NCBI GenBank assembly: GCA_012728855.1 | Contig: JAAYEH010000022.1 | Location: 1-42,658, forward strand | From: Rhodopirellula sp. | Lineage (GTDB): Bacteria; Planctomycetota; Planctomycetia; Pirellulales; Thermoguttaceae | Direction: 5' to 3' | DNA length: 42,658 bases | Part shown: piece after piece, positions 7,211 through 15,627 of the stretch | Numbering within the stretch: the stretch's first letter is position 1 | Layout: each line of letters begins with the position of its first letter | Notes under the pieces: model-generated | Databases searched by the model: none | What the model saw: the letters and a program-made list of their open reading frames with translations, nothing else | What the model was told of the DNA's origin: nothing | Position numbers and translations under genes: made by a program

Positions 7211-9202
7211 ATGTGGTGGTTCGTTGCTGGGTTAATGGTATTGTCCGTCGGAGCGCTGCTATCGCTTCTGGCTCGCAAGACGCCCCGGCTTGCTTCAGGG
7301 ATCGGCTCCGGCACGGCCATTGCGGGGAGCTTCCTGGCACTATTCGACGCCGCTGAGGTGCTTTGTACCGGTCAGCCGGTGAGCATGAGCATTCCTTGGC
7401 AGGTTCCTTTCGGGCGTTTCTCGCTCGCGGTGGATCCGCTTTCGGCGGTTTTCGTTCTCCCGATCGCGGTAATCGTCGCAGTGGCGGCGTTTTACGGCGC
7501 TCAGTACATGCATGGCTCCTATCGGCCTTCCGCCATCGGCCCTTCGTGGTTCTTCTTCAATCTGCTGGCTGCGACGATGTTGCTGGTTGTCGCGGCACGG
7601 AACGGTTTGCTCTTCCTCGTCTGCTGGGAGGGCATGTCGCTGGCATCGTTCTTCCTCGTGCTGACCGACCACAGGCAAGGGCCGGTCCGGCGTGCCGGCT
7701 GGATTTATCTCGCCGCCATGCACTTGGGGACGGCCTGTCTGTTGGTGCTCTTCCTTCTGCTGGGGCGGTCGTCGGGATCGTTGGATTTCGACCAATTCGT
7801 TTGCCAACCAGGCTTTGCCGGCTTGCTTTTCGTCCTGGCGGTCGTGGGATTCGGCACAAAGGCCGGCTTGATTCCGGTCCATGTCTGGCTGCCCGAGGCG
7901 CATCCCGCCGCGCCTTCGCACGTTTCGGCCGTGATGAGCGGGGTGATGATCAAGACGGGGATTTACGGACTCCTCCGCGTCCTCACGTTTCTTCCGCAGG
8001 CGCCGTCGTGGTGGGGGTGGACGCTGGTGACGGTTGGCGTGGTCTCCGGCATCCTGGGCGTGCTCTTTGCTATGGCTCAGCACGACCTCAAACGACTGCT
8101 TGCCTACCATAGCGTCGAGAACATCGGGATCATCTTGCTCGGGCTGGGCGTTGGATTGCTCGGCATTGCCTATCACCTGCCTGTCATGGCCTTCATGGGC
8201 TTCGCCGGCGCTTTGCTCCACGTACTGAATCACGCCTTGTTCAAGAGTCTGCTCTTCCTGGGGGCGGGCGCCGTCCAGCACGGGGCCGGAACTCGAGACA
8301 TCGACCGACTCGGCGGATTGCTGAAGACCATGCCCACGACGGGCGGGAATTTTCTCGTGGGAGCGTGCGCCATTTCGGGGCTGCCTCCCTTGAATGGGTT
8401 CGTCAGCGAGTTATTGATCTATGCCGGCGTTCTCATCGGGGTTGCCAATCGCACCCCTGCCGACGGCGTCGAATGGGCTCTGCTTTGCGTGCTCGTCGTC
8501 GGTGGGCTGGCACTGATCGGCGGGCTGGCGACCGCGTGTTTCACCAAGGCCTTCGGATGCGTGTTCCTGGGCGAGCCGCGAAGCGACCAGGCCAGACACG
8601 CCCACGAGGTCGGCCTGGCGATGCGGGCGTCGATGCTCTTTCTTGCCGGGGCGTGTTTCCTCGTGGCTTTGGTAGGCCCGATATGGCCTTATGTCTATCG
8701 GTCGGCCGTCGCCGCGATCGTTCCCGCCGGTTTGCGAGCCACTCTGCAAAACGGCGTCGAGCAAGCGTGGATCCCACTGATCGTGGTCTGTGTTTCGTCG
8801 TGGGCTCTGCTCGTCTTGGTCGGCCTGCTGGCAATGGTTCGACGAAGGCTGCTTTCCGGTCGACAAGTGCCGTGCGGGCCGACGTGGGATTGCGGCTACG
8901 CCGCCCCCACGCCCAGAATGCAGTACACGGCGTCCTCGTTCGCCGGCCCGCTGCTGCTTCTGTTCCGGATATTCTTGAGACCACGCATCAGCCTGCAGCC
9001 GCCCAGCGGTTTGTTTCCAAAACACGCGCATTTCGAATCGGAAACGTCCGACGTCTTTCTTGAGTGCCTGTTTCGACCCGCCTTCGCGGCGATTGCCTGG
9101 GCCGCGTCGAAGCTGCGCTGGTTGCAGCACGGACGGATTCAGCTCTACGTACTCTATATCGCATTGACAATTCTTGTATTACTTGTCTGGAAGTTAGGCT
9201 GA
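7211..9202 (+). CDS. hyfB: HyfB-like antiporter subunit of an Ehr/group 4 hydrogenase-like complex
   Basis: A 663-residue multi-spanning protein of the NuoL/MrpA family. The proton-path residues are present: E140 in FLVCWEGMSLASFF, K217 in GFGTKAGLIPVHVWLPEAHP, K248 in GVMIKTGIYGLLR, and K345 in HALFKSLLFLGAG. The conserved HPAAPSHVSAVMSG loop is typical of HyfB/HycC. After about residue 540 there is a further membrane segment, a CxPTWDCGY-type loop and a C-terminal transmembrane helix, as in HyfB. It would pump H+ or Na+ in the membrane arm of a complex I relative. It starts 12 bases after the EIIA gene and stops 3 bases before hyfC, so translation is probably coupled. Confidence 0.9.
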   Translation: MWWFVAGLMVLSVGALLSLLARKTPRLASGIGSGTAIAGSFLALFDAAEVLCTGQPVSMSIPWQVPFGRFSLAVDPLSAVFVLPIAVIVAVAAFYGAQYMHGSYRPSAIGPSWFFFNLLAATMLLVVAARNGLLFLVCWEGMSLASFFLVLTDHRQGPVRRAGWIYLAAMHLGTACLLVLFLLLGRSSGSLDFDQFVCQPGFAGLLFVLAVVGFGTKAGLIPVHVWLPEAHPAAPSHVSAVMSGVMIKTGIYGLLRVLTFLPQAPSWWGWTLVTVGVVSGILGVLFAMAQHDLKRLLAYHSVENIGIILLGLGVGLLGIAYHLPVMAFMGFAGALLHVLNHALFKSLLFLGAGAVQHGAGTRDIDRLGGLLKTMPTTGGNFLVGACAISGLPPLNGFVSELLIYAGVLIGVANRTPADGVEWALLCVLVVGGLALIGGLATACFTKAFGCVFLGEPRSDQARHAHEVGLAMRASMLFLAGACFLVALVGPIWPYVYRSAVAAIVPAGLRATLQNGVEQAWIPLIVVCVSSWALLVLVGLLAMVRRRLLSGRQVPCGPTWDCGYAAPTPRMQYTASSFAGPLLLLFRIFLRPRISLQPPSGLFPKHAHFESETSDVFLECLFRPAFAAIAWAASKLRWLQHGRIQLYVLYIALTILVLLVWKLG

Positions 9203-9205
9203 ACG

Positions 9206-10123
9206 ATGTTGTCGCCTGCGGGAATGGTCCAAGTTATCCTGGCGTTGGTCTTTGCGCCGCTGATGCCGGGCATCATCAACCGCACGAAGGCGGCGTTTGC
9301 CGGCCGCCGCGGCCAGCCTTGGCTGCAGGCGTATCGCGACCTTTGGAAGTTGCTCCATAAAAGCGCCGTCTACAGTCGCACGACCACGGTTCTGTTTGTG
9401 CTGGGGCCGATCGTCGGATGTGCCGCCACGTGTCTGGCGCTGGTGTTCGTACCCTTGGGTGGCTCGCCCGCGCTCGTTTCCTTCCGCGGCGACTTCTTGC
9501 TCGTGGCCTATCTCTTGGGCGTTGCCCGATTCTTCACCGTGACGGCCGCCTTGGATACGGGTTCGAGTTTCGAGGGCATGGGAGCGAGCCGCGAGGTCTT
9601 CTTCTCGGCCCTCACCGAGCCGGCGTTTTTGCTGGGGATGACCACCTTGGCCGCCGCGTTTCGTGCCACCTCGTTGACCGAGATCTATGCGGGAATCGAG
9701 GCTGGTGCGTTGGGCTCGGGCGGGGGGCCGGCCGTCTTTCTCGTTGCGGCCGCGATGTTCGTCGTGTTTCTCGCCGAGAACGCCCGCATCCCCGTCGATG
9801 ACCCCAACACCCATCTGGAATTGACGATGATCCACGAGGTGATGGTTCTCGACCATAGCGGGCCCGACTTCGCGATGATCCAATACGGAGCTTGCTTGAA
9901 GATGTGGATTCTCGGTACTCTCCTGATGGGCGTATTGATTCCGATTCACACCGGCAGCCTGATCGCCGACCTTGGCAAAGGCCTGGCGAGCATGGCCTTC
10001 TTAGCCGTGCTGACCGGGGCGGTCGAGTCGCTCATGGCTCGGCTTCGTTTGGTGCGCGTTCCCCAATTCCTGATCGCCGCATCCGCGCTGTCGATTGTCG
10101 CCCTCGTGCTGGCAATGAGGTAG
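9206..10123 (+). CDS. hyfC: HyfC/HycD-like (NuoH-related) membrane subunit
   Basis: 305 residues with about eight membrane helices. The diagnostic NuoH/HyfC signature is AENARIPVDDPNTHLELTMI followed by HEVMVLDHSGPD; the acidic residues line the path that joins the redox arm to the pumps. The N-terminal loop RGQPWLQAYRDLWKLLHK is also typical of HycD/HyfC, where it contacts the Fe-S arm. It sits in the membrane next to HyfG and HyfI and passes the conformational or charge signal from cluster N2 to the antiporter subunits. The ATG at 9206 follows hyfB by 3 bases. Confidence 0.9.
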   Translation: MLSPAGMVQVILALVFAPLMPGIINRTKAAFAGRRGQPWLQAYRDLWKLLHKSAVYSRTTTVLFVLGPIVGCAATCLALVFVPLGGSPALVSFRGDFLLVAYLLGVARFFTVTAALDTGSSFEGMGASREVFFSALTEPAFLLGMTTLAAAFRATSLTEIYAGIEAGALGSGGGPAVFLVAAAMFVVFLAENARIPVDDPNTHLELTMIHEVMVLDHSGPDFAMIQYGACLKMWILGTLLMGVLIPIHTGSLIADLGKGLASMAFLAVLTGAVESLMARLRLVRVPQFLIAASALSIVALVLAMR

Positions 10124-10126
10124 ATC

Positions 10127-10771
10127 ATGAGCATCTGGCTTGACGGTGTTCTGGTGCTGCTGGTTTTGACCAGTCTATGGATTCTGGGTTCGAGCCGTTT
10201 GCGGGCGTGCATTCAGGCAACTGCCTTTCAAGGGGCGCTGTTGGGACTGATCCCTGTCTTAACCAAGTGGCCCGACATCTCGCTGCGAATCGCCGGCGTG
10301 GCGCTGGCGAGCACGATCATCAAGGCGATCGCCTTGCCGACCCTGCTGCGCCGCGCCGTTCGCAAGACCGATATGCGGACGGAGACGGACCCCTTGGCCG
10401 GCTTCACCACCTCGTTGCTGGCAGGCATGGGGCTGTGGGGCCTGGCGATGCATATTGCCGGCCGGTTGCCGGTCGGGGCGGAGAATGTTTCGCCGCTACT
10501 TCTGCCCGTGGCCATCTTCACGTTGCTTTGCGGCCTTTTTCTGATTGTCAGCCGGAACACGACCGTGATGCAGGTCATCGGCTACATGAGCCTGGAGAAC
10601 GGCATTTATGTGTTTGGGTGGGCCTTTGCCGTCGAGGAACATTTTCTGGTCGAGATGGGCGTGCTGCTGGACGTGTTTGCCGCCGTCTTCGTGATGGGCA
10701 TCATCATGCACCACCTCAGCCGTGAGTTCGACACCATGGAAACGGATGAATTGTCATCCTTGAAGGATTAG
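10127..10771 (+). CDS. hyfE: HyfE-like membrane subunit
   Basis: 214 residues, about seven hydrophobic helices. The C-terminal part (FLIVSRNTTVMQVIGYMSLENGIYVFG, then EMGVLLDVFAAVFVMGIIMHHLS) is the NuoK-like segment of HyfE, with two membrane glutamates (E in SLENG and EMGVLLD) that are the usual proton-path carboxylates of NuoK. The N-terminal part is NuoJ-like in position. It links the HyfC module to the HyfB/HyfF antiporter-like subunits. The start lies 3 bases after the hyfC stop. Confidence 0.88.
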   Translation: MSIWLDGVLVLLVLTSLWILGSSRLRACIQATAFQGALLGLIPVLTKWPDISLRIAGVALASTIIKAIALPTLLRRAVRKTDMRTETDPLAGFTTSLLAGMGLWGLAMHIAGRLPVGAENVSPLLLPVAIFTLLCGLFLIVSRNTTVMQVIGYMSLENGIYVFGWAFAVEEHFLVEMGVLLDVFAAVFVMGIIMHHLSREFDTMETDELSSLKD

Positions 10772-10775
10772 TCTC

Positions 10776-12266
10776 ATGCTCTGGCTTCTGGTCGCCGTGC
10801 CGACGACTGCCGCGATGCTTGCTTTCGCGTTGCCATGGAACCGGTTGCGACGGGGGCTGCTGGTCGCGGCCACCTCCTGCCACTTAGGGCTGACGGCGGC
10901 GGCATTCATCAAACCGCCTGAAGCCGTGCTGGACGGATGGATGGCCATCGACGCCGCTTCGCTGCTCTTCCTGGCGGTCACCAGCGTCCTTTTTTTCATG
11001 ATTTCGTTGTATACCGTCGGCTACCTCGCTTCCCAGGGGCGCGCCGCCGCGCCGGATCCCGCCGACGAGCCCCCCTTCGACAATTATCCCGAGGCCGTTT
11101 TCACGGGCAGTCTTCTGCTCTTTCTGGCGGCCATGACCCTGGTCGTTGTCAGCCATCATTGGGGCTTGATGTGGGTCGCCGTCGAGGCAACCACCTTGGC
11201 CAGTGCGCCGTTGATCTATTTTCACCGCTGTCCGCGATCCCTGGAAGCAACGTGGAAATACCTCGTTATTTGCTCGGTGGGCATCGCCTTGGCCCTGCTG
11301 GGCAACTTCTTCCTGGCCGTGGCCGCGCAATCGTGTCCGACAACGCCGGTTCATCTTACCGTGGCCGACCTGGAGCAGCATGCCCGGCAACTGGATCCCC
11401 GTTGGCTGAAGGCCGCCTTCCTGCTGCTGCTGGTCGGCTACGGAACCAAGATGGGCCTGGCGCCCATGCATACCTGGCTTCCCGACGCGCATAGCGAGGC
11501 GCCCTCGATGGCCTCGGCGCTGCTCTCCGGCGCCTTGTTGAACTGCGCGTTTCTCGCGATTCTTCGCAGCCACGCCCTCTTGGTCAAAGCCGGGCTTGGC
11601 GATTTCAGCCGAGACTTGCTGGTTCTTTTCGGACTTCTGTCGATGGCCTTTGCCGCCGTGTTCATCATCCGTCAAATGGATTACAAACGGATGCTGGCCT
11701 ACTCGAGCGTCGAGCACATGGGCATTCTGGCTCTGGGCGCCGGGATCGGCGGCATTGCCGGCTTCGGCAGCCTGCTTCATGCCGTCAATCACTCGCTCAC
11801 CAAAGCGATGTTGTTCCTGGTGGCCGGCAACACGCTGGCCTGCTTCCACACCAAATCGACTACGGAGACTCGGGGGATCCTGCGAGCCCTGCCAACGACC
11901 GGCCTGCTGTGGCTCATGGGCATTTTGGCCATCACCGGCTCGCCGCCTTTTGGAACTTTTTTGAGCGAGTTCGCGATTCTGCGGGGAATGATCGACGGTG
12001 ACCGCATGATCGTGGCTCTCTTCTACCTGCTTGCCTTGGCGGCCGTGTTCATCGGCATGTTGGCAACCGTCATTCCCATGATCTATGGAGAACCGGCCGG
12101 GGACCAATCGCCGTCCACTGCGGAAACCGCAGCAAGGGCGGAATCGCTCTGGTCTGTCGGCCCTCCCTTACTGTTCCTGCTGGCGGTGCTCGTTCTCGGT
12201 TTGTACCTGCCGGCGGAACTGAGTGACTTGCTGCATCAGGCGGCGAAAGTCGTGGAAGTCGAGTAA
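10776..12266 (+). CDS. hyfF: HyfF-like antiporter subunit (NuoN/NuoL family)
   Basis: 496 residues, about 14 helices. Proton-path residues visible are E137 (LMWVAVEATTLASAPL), K225 (GYGTKMGLAPMHTWLPDAH) and the lysine in HSLTKAMLFLVAGN. The residue matching K248 of HyfB is asparagine (SGALLNCAFLAILR); I recall this in HyfF-type subunits, so it need not mean loss of function. SMASALLSG is the usual loop. The cluster therefore has two antiporter-like subunits (HyfB and HyfF), with no separate HyfD. The ATG follows the hyfE stop by 4 bases, and the TAA overlaps the hyfG ATG (TAATG). Confidence 0.9.
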   Translation: MLWLLVAVPTTAAMLAFALPWNRLRRGLLVAATSCHLGLTAAAFIKPPEAVLDGWMAIDAASLLFLAVTSVLFFMISLYTVGYLASQGRAAAPDPADEPPFDNYPEAVFTGSLLLFLAAMTLVVVSHHWGLMWVAVEATTLASAPLIYFHRCPRSLEATWKYLVICSVGIALALLGNFFLAVAAQSCPTTPVHLTVADLEQHARQLDPRWLKAAFLLLLVGYGTKMGLAPMHTWLPDAHSEAPSMASALLSGALLNCAFLAILRSHALLVKAGLGDFSRDLLVLFGLLSMAFAAVFIIRQMDYKRMLAYSSVEHMGILALGAGIGGIAGFGSLLHAVNHSLTKAMLFLVAGNTLACFHTKSTTETRGILRALPTTGLLWLMGILAITGSPPFGTFLSEFAILRGMIDGDRMIVALFYLLALAAVFIGMLATVIPMIYGEPAGDQSPSTAETAARAESLWSVGPPLLFLLAVLVLGLYLPAELSDLLHQAAKVVEVE

Positions 12267-13786
12267 TGTCCAATCCTAGCAGCATCACGGTGCGCAACGA
12301 CGAAACCTTCGCGATTTCCGATGTAATCACGACGGACGTCGACCGTTTTCGCGACGAAGTGATCCAATCGCTTGCGGGCGGCGGCCGGCTGGCCGCCCTC
12401 TTCGCTCGGCCCATTGGCCCCAGCGAGTCCCAGCTCACGGCCGTCATCGCCTCCGACTCGGAAGCGTCGCTGCAAGTGCTGGTTGCCGCGACGGGACCGG
12501 AATATGCGTCGATCACCACCGACTGCCCGCAGGCACATTGGTTCGAGCGGGAGATTTGGGAGCAAAGCGGCGTTGTCCCCGTCGGCCACCCTTGGCGCAA
12601 ACCGATTCGGTTCCAACCCCCCATCGCATCCTCCGCCGGCGCCGCGGTGCAACCGCGACAACCGCTTGCCTGTGGCGTTGCCGATTTTTTTCACATGGAC
12701 GGCGAAGAAGTGCATGAGGTGGCCGTGGGGCCGGTTCATGCGGGAGTCATCGAACCGGGGCACTTTCGTTTTCAGTGCCAGGGCGAAACGGTCTTCCATC
12801 TGGAGATCTCGCTCGGCTATCAACACCGGGGCGTCGAACGGGCACTGATCGGAGGCCCCGGCCCTCGAACGATACACTATCTCGAAACGCTGGCCGGCGA
12901 TACCTCGGTCGCTCACGCCACGGCCTACTGCCGCGCTGTGGAGGCCCTCTCCGGCACTCGCATTTCGGCCCGGGCACAGGTGATTCGCGGCATCGCCGCC
13001 GAACTGGAACGGGTCGCCAATCACATTGGGGATCTGGGAGCGCTGGCCGGCGACATCGGCTATTTGCCCACCATGTCTTTCTGTGGACGGATTCGCGGCG
13101 ATGTGCTCAACATGACCGCCATGCTCTGCGGCAATCGATTTGGGCGAGGACTGATTCGCCCCGGCGGCGTGAGTTGCGACATGTCCGCCGCAACGATCGA
13201 ACAACTCGTTCGGCGAGTCCGCACGGCCGCCAAGGATGCACGCGTCGCCGTCGAATTGCTCTGGGACAGCCCGTCGGTGATGGGGCGCTTCGAAGACACG
13301 GGAACGCTTTCCGCCGACCTGGCCCAAGAGATCGGCCTGGTCGGCGTCGCCGCGCGGGCGTGCGGCATCTCGCGCGACGTCCGCCAGGATTTTCCGTCCG
13401 GAATTTACAGCTTCGCGCAGATTCCGGTCTCCACATGGCACACGGGCGATGTGTTTGCCCGCGCTTACGTGCGTTGGTTGGAAGTGCAGCGATCGCTGGC
13501 GTTTGTCGAGGAACAACTCGGCGCGATGCCGTCCGGCCCCATTCAACGATCCCTTGGCGCCCTCGCGCCCGAAAAGACCGTGGTGACGCTCGGCGAAGGT
13601 TGGCGCGGAGAGATCTGCCACGTGGCAACCACCGATTCGGCCGGACGTTTCCAGCATTACAAAGTGGTCGATCCGTCTTTCCACAACTGGTTTGGTCTGG
13701 CGATGGCGATGAGAAACCAGCCGATTTCGGATTTCCCCTTGTGCAACAAGAGCTTTAGCCTTTCCTACTGCGGGCACGATTTATAG
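12266..13786 (+). CDS. hyfG: HyfG-like catalytic-position subunit lacking the NiFe ligands (Ehr type)
   Basis: 506 residues, a fusion of a NuoC-like domain (to about 120; HWFEREIWEQSGVVPVGHPW) and a NuoD/hydrogenase-large-subunit domain (GPVHAGVIEPGHFRF, LGYQHRGVERAL, ELERVANHIGDLGALAGD). In true [NiFe] enzymes four cysteines hold the metal. Here the first pair (CGxC before FAHS) is replaced by LAGDTSVAHATAY at 209-221. The second (DPCxxC) is replaced by KSFSLSYCGHDL at 495-506. Cys502 is shifted by one place and is the only cysteine in that motif. NiFe chemistry is therefore not expected. This matches the energy-converting-hydrogenase-related (Ehr) complexes described from complex I surveys. 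The electron donor and acceptor are unknown; a quinone or ferredoxin link is speculation. Confidence 0.88.
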   Translation: MSNPSSITVRNDETFAISDVITTDVDRFRDEVIQSLAGGGRLAALFARPIGPSESQLTAVIASDSEASLQVLVAATGPEYASITTDCPQAHWFEREIWEQSGVVPVGHPWRKPIRFQPPIASSAGAAVQPRQPLACGVADFFHMDGEEVHEVAVGPVHAGVIEPGHFRFQCQGETVFHLEISLGYQHRGVERALIGGPGPRTIHYLETLAGDTSVAHATAYCRAVEALSGTRISARAQVIRGIAAELERVANHIGDLGALAGDIGYLPTMSFCGRIRGDVLNMTAMLCGNRFGRGLIRPGGVSCDMSAATIEQLVRRVRTAAKDARVAVELLWDSPSVMGRFEDTGTLSADLAQEIGLVGVAARACGISRDVRQDFPSGIYSFAQIPVSTWHTGDVFARAYVRWLEVQRSLAFVEEQLGAMPSGPIQRSLGALAPEKTVVTLGEGWRGEICHVATTDSAGRFQHYKVVDPSFHNWFGLAMAMRNQPISDFPLCNKSFSLSYCGHDL

Positions 13787-13803
13787 GACGAAAGAGAAGG
13801 GGC

Positions 13804-14577
13804 ATGTTAAAGGTTCTCCGAGCCAGGTGGCAACAAGGCTACCGCACCATACGTTACCCGAAGGGCCCGGCGCCCGATTTGCCGGAGCAGTTCGCCGGTC
13901 GCCCCGAAATCGATAGCGGCAAATGCACGGAGCAGTGCAACCGATGCGTCGAAGTGTGTCCTACCCGGGCCATCCAACGGGCACGTGAGACCGGCAGGCT
14001 ATCGCTCGACACGGGCCGCTGCCTCTTCTGCCGCGAGTGCGAACGCGCGTGCGATGCGAAAGCGGTGCGGTTCTCTCGCGAGTTCCGCCTGGCGTCTTCA
14101 AGCCGCCAGTCGCTTGTCGTCAGCGACGACTCGCCGCTGCCCCCGCTAACCATGGACGACGCCATCTACCGCCTGCTCGGTCGCTCGCTGAAACTGCGTC
14201 AGGTCAGTGCGGGCGGATGCAATGCCTGCGAGGCCGACACCAATGTGCTGAATACGGTGGGCTGGGATCTGGGCCGTTTCGGTATTCAACTGGTGGCCTC
14301 GCCACGGCACGCCGATGGTTTGCTGATTACCGGTCCGGTCCCTCAAAACATGCGTCTGGCCCTGGAGAAAACCTATCAAGCCGTGCCGTCACCGAAGATC
14401 GTCATCGCGGTAGGAGCGTGCGCTATCCAGGGCGGTCCCTATGTGGATCATCCGGAAGTCCATCATGGCGCGGACTGCGTGGTTCCCGTGGATCTGTTTG
14501 TTCCCGGCTGCCCCCCCCATCCGCTGACGATTCTCCATGCGTTATTGGCCGCAGTCGGTGCGATACCCCGGGCGTAG
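13804..14577 (+). CDS. Fused HyfH-HyfI: two 4Fe-4S ferredoxin motifs plus NuoB-like N2 subunit
   Basis: 257 residues. The N-terminal half has two ferredoxin motifs: CTEQCNRCVEVCP (Cys 41, 45, 48, 52) and CLFCRECERACD (Cys 73, 76, 79, 83). The first has three residues between its first two cysteines instead of two, and the second lacks the usual proline after the last cysteine. The C-terminal half is NuoB/HyfI-like, with the N2 cluster ligands in GGCNACEAD (139, 142), GACAIQGGPY (206) and PGCPPHP (236). Electron transfer from the ferredoxin clusters to N2 next to HyfG is thus likely intact. The fusion joins what are two genes in E. coli hyf. A 17-base gap follows hyfG; it is the last operon gene. 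Confidence 0.88.
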   Translation: MLKVLRARWQQGYRTIRYPKGPAPDLPEQFAGRPEIDSGKCTEQCNRCVEVCPTRAIQRARETGRLSLDTGRCLFCRECERACDAKAVRFSREFRLASSSRQSLVVSDDSPLPPLTMDDAIYRLLGRSLKLRQVSAGGCNACEADTNVLNTVGWDLGRFGIQLVASPRHADGLLITGPVPQNMRLALEKTYQAVPSPKIVIAVGACAIQGGPYVDHPEVHHGADCVVPVDLFVPGCPPHPLTILHALLAAVGAIPRA

Positions 14578-14589
14578 TCCGATGGTCCT

Positions 14590-14604
14590 GGTTCTTCGAG
14601 AACC
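14590..14604 (+). terminator. Hairpin 12 bases after the Hyf/Ehr operon
   Basis: GGTTCTTCGAGAACC forms a 6-bp stem with a TCG loop just after the last stop codon. No U-run follows, so it is only a candidate terminator. Confidence 0.4.
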
Positions 14605-14860
14605 GGCGACTCAATCGAACACCCCATTTGCAGTACACGGCCGTGCTTTCGGCCAGCCGAGCATCAAAGGTCGCCTTTCAGGCGCCCGACCCTCGCGTGG
14701 CCTCACAAACCCACGGGCCGACGCCCGGTAAGAGGGGTTGCATACGATTACCTCGGCGAAAAGGTACCTCAGGCTTCCTAGTTTGACTCAGCGGTACGGT
14801 AAGGCCGGAGAGCCTTGCGTACAGCGGCAGGAAGCGGCACTGAGCGTAATCCCATCGATC

Positions 14861-14889
14861 TTGCCAGGTTTCCGGGGTTTTCCTATAAT
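14861..14889 (+). promoter_or_regulatory. Near-consensus sigma-70 promoter
   Basis: TTGCCA (14861-14866), exactly 17 bases, then a perfect TATAAT (14884-14889). It is among the best -35/-10 matches in the window and points toward flgM, with the predicted start near 14896. That leaves about 450 bases of leader before the flgM ATG. Confidence 0.65.
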
Positions 14890-15187
14890 CCGGGCCGCTT
14901 TTTCGATGAACTACCGCAGGTGAACAAACGTACCATGATTGAAACAGCCCTGGCGTCCGGCAGTGGTCCAAAGCATACTGAATGCGGAAGGCCCGCAGTC
15001 GGGAGACGAGGCGTTTTCGTTGAGCGAAACCCAGTCGGAATAGGCGTTACAGGTCGGGAACCAACGCGGTTTGATACCACCAGGGCGCTTCAGGTTTCGC
15101 TGAATGCTCGGCAACCGGCCGGTCGATGACACGGGTGCAAACGCATCCGGTGTGCTGCGGCCGGTCGCGGGGCCGGCGGCAGTGACC

Positions 15188-15193
15188 TATAAT
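15188..15193 (+). promoter_or_regulatory. Second -10 element upstream of flgM
   Basis: A perfect TATAAT about 155 bases before the flgM start, but no convincing -35 box 16-18 bases upstream (the sequence there is GC-rich). It may be an activator-dependent or extended promoter. Confidence 0.35.
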
Positions 15194-15348
15194 TTCGTAG
15201 GACGGATTCAGCGTTTTGAAGGAAACAAGTACGATGGCTCGTTCGACCCGTCTTTTCCCGCGCGTCCTCTCGACGACCGCGAGTCGAGCGATCGCTTGCC
15301 CGTTCGGGCGCAGTCGAACCGAGCCCCGATTTGTTGAGGAGAACTAGG

Positions 15349-15627
15349 ATGCACGTTTACGGCCCGTCGCACCTCCACGGTGCTCAAGCGATCAGTTCGC
15401 CGCATAGCTCCCGGCTGTCCGGCCCCTCGACCACCCGATCGGCGGGATCTATTCAGGATGAGCTGGATATCTCCGATGCCGGTCGGCTGGTGGACCAGGT
15501 TCGCGAGATGCCCGAGATGCGGATGGACCGGATTCGTCAGATCCGAGCCGAAATTGCGGCCGGCACCTACGAGACCGACACGAAGTTGGAAACCGCTCTC
15601 GGCCGGATGTTAGATGAGATCGGCTAA
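15349..15627 (+). CDS. flgM: FlgM-like anti-sigma-28 factor (92 aa)
   Basis: The N-terminus (MHVYGPSHLHGAQAIS) is the planctomycete FlgM opening as I recall it, followed by a disordered serine- and proline-rich stretch. The C-terminal half (QDELDISDAG, VDQVREMPEMRMDRIRQIRA, EIAAGTYETDTKLETALGRM) fits the FlgM pattern of helices ending in I-A-x-G-x-Y, which wraps around FliA. It would hold the flagellar sigma factor inactive until the hook is complete. GGAG lies about 8 bases before the ATG at 15349. Its TAA overlaps the fur ATG (TAATG), so the two are translationally coupled. Confidence 0.8.
   Translation: MHVYGPSHLHGAQAISSPHSSRLSGPSTTRSAGSIQDELDISDAGRLVDQVREMPEMRMDRIRQIRAEIAAGTYETDTKLETALGRMLDEIG

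Larger units (their letters stand above)
14578..15348. other. Long intergenic region with strong promoter and possible structured leader
   Basis: No protein gene is supported. The frame starting at 14936 (about 64 codons) has no recognisable domain or clear ribosome site. The region holds a hairpin (14590-14604), a near-consensus promoter (14861-14889), several GC-rich self-complementary stretches, and a second TATAAT at 15188-15193. A non-coding RNA, or a regulated leader for flgM-fur, would fit. Confidence 0.5.

Noticed and set aside
10884..12107. Long minus-strand frame opposite hyfF (407 aa)
   Set aside because: The translation is rich in Gln, Arg, His and Gly, with no domain. It is the shadow of a conserved membrane gene in GC-rich DNA.
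12236..13777. Minus-strand frame (513 aa) opposite hyfG
   Set aside because: No domain; hyfG on the other strand is clear.
12266..14577. Functional NiFe hydrogenase or formate hydrogenlyase
   Set aside because: Metal-ligand cysteines are missing and there are no maturation genes or formate dehydrogenase in the window.
14936..15129. Small protein in the flgM leader (about 64 aa)
   Set aside because: No ribosome site, no recognisable domain, and composition like non-coding sequence.
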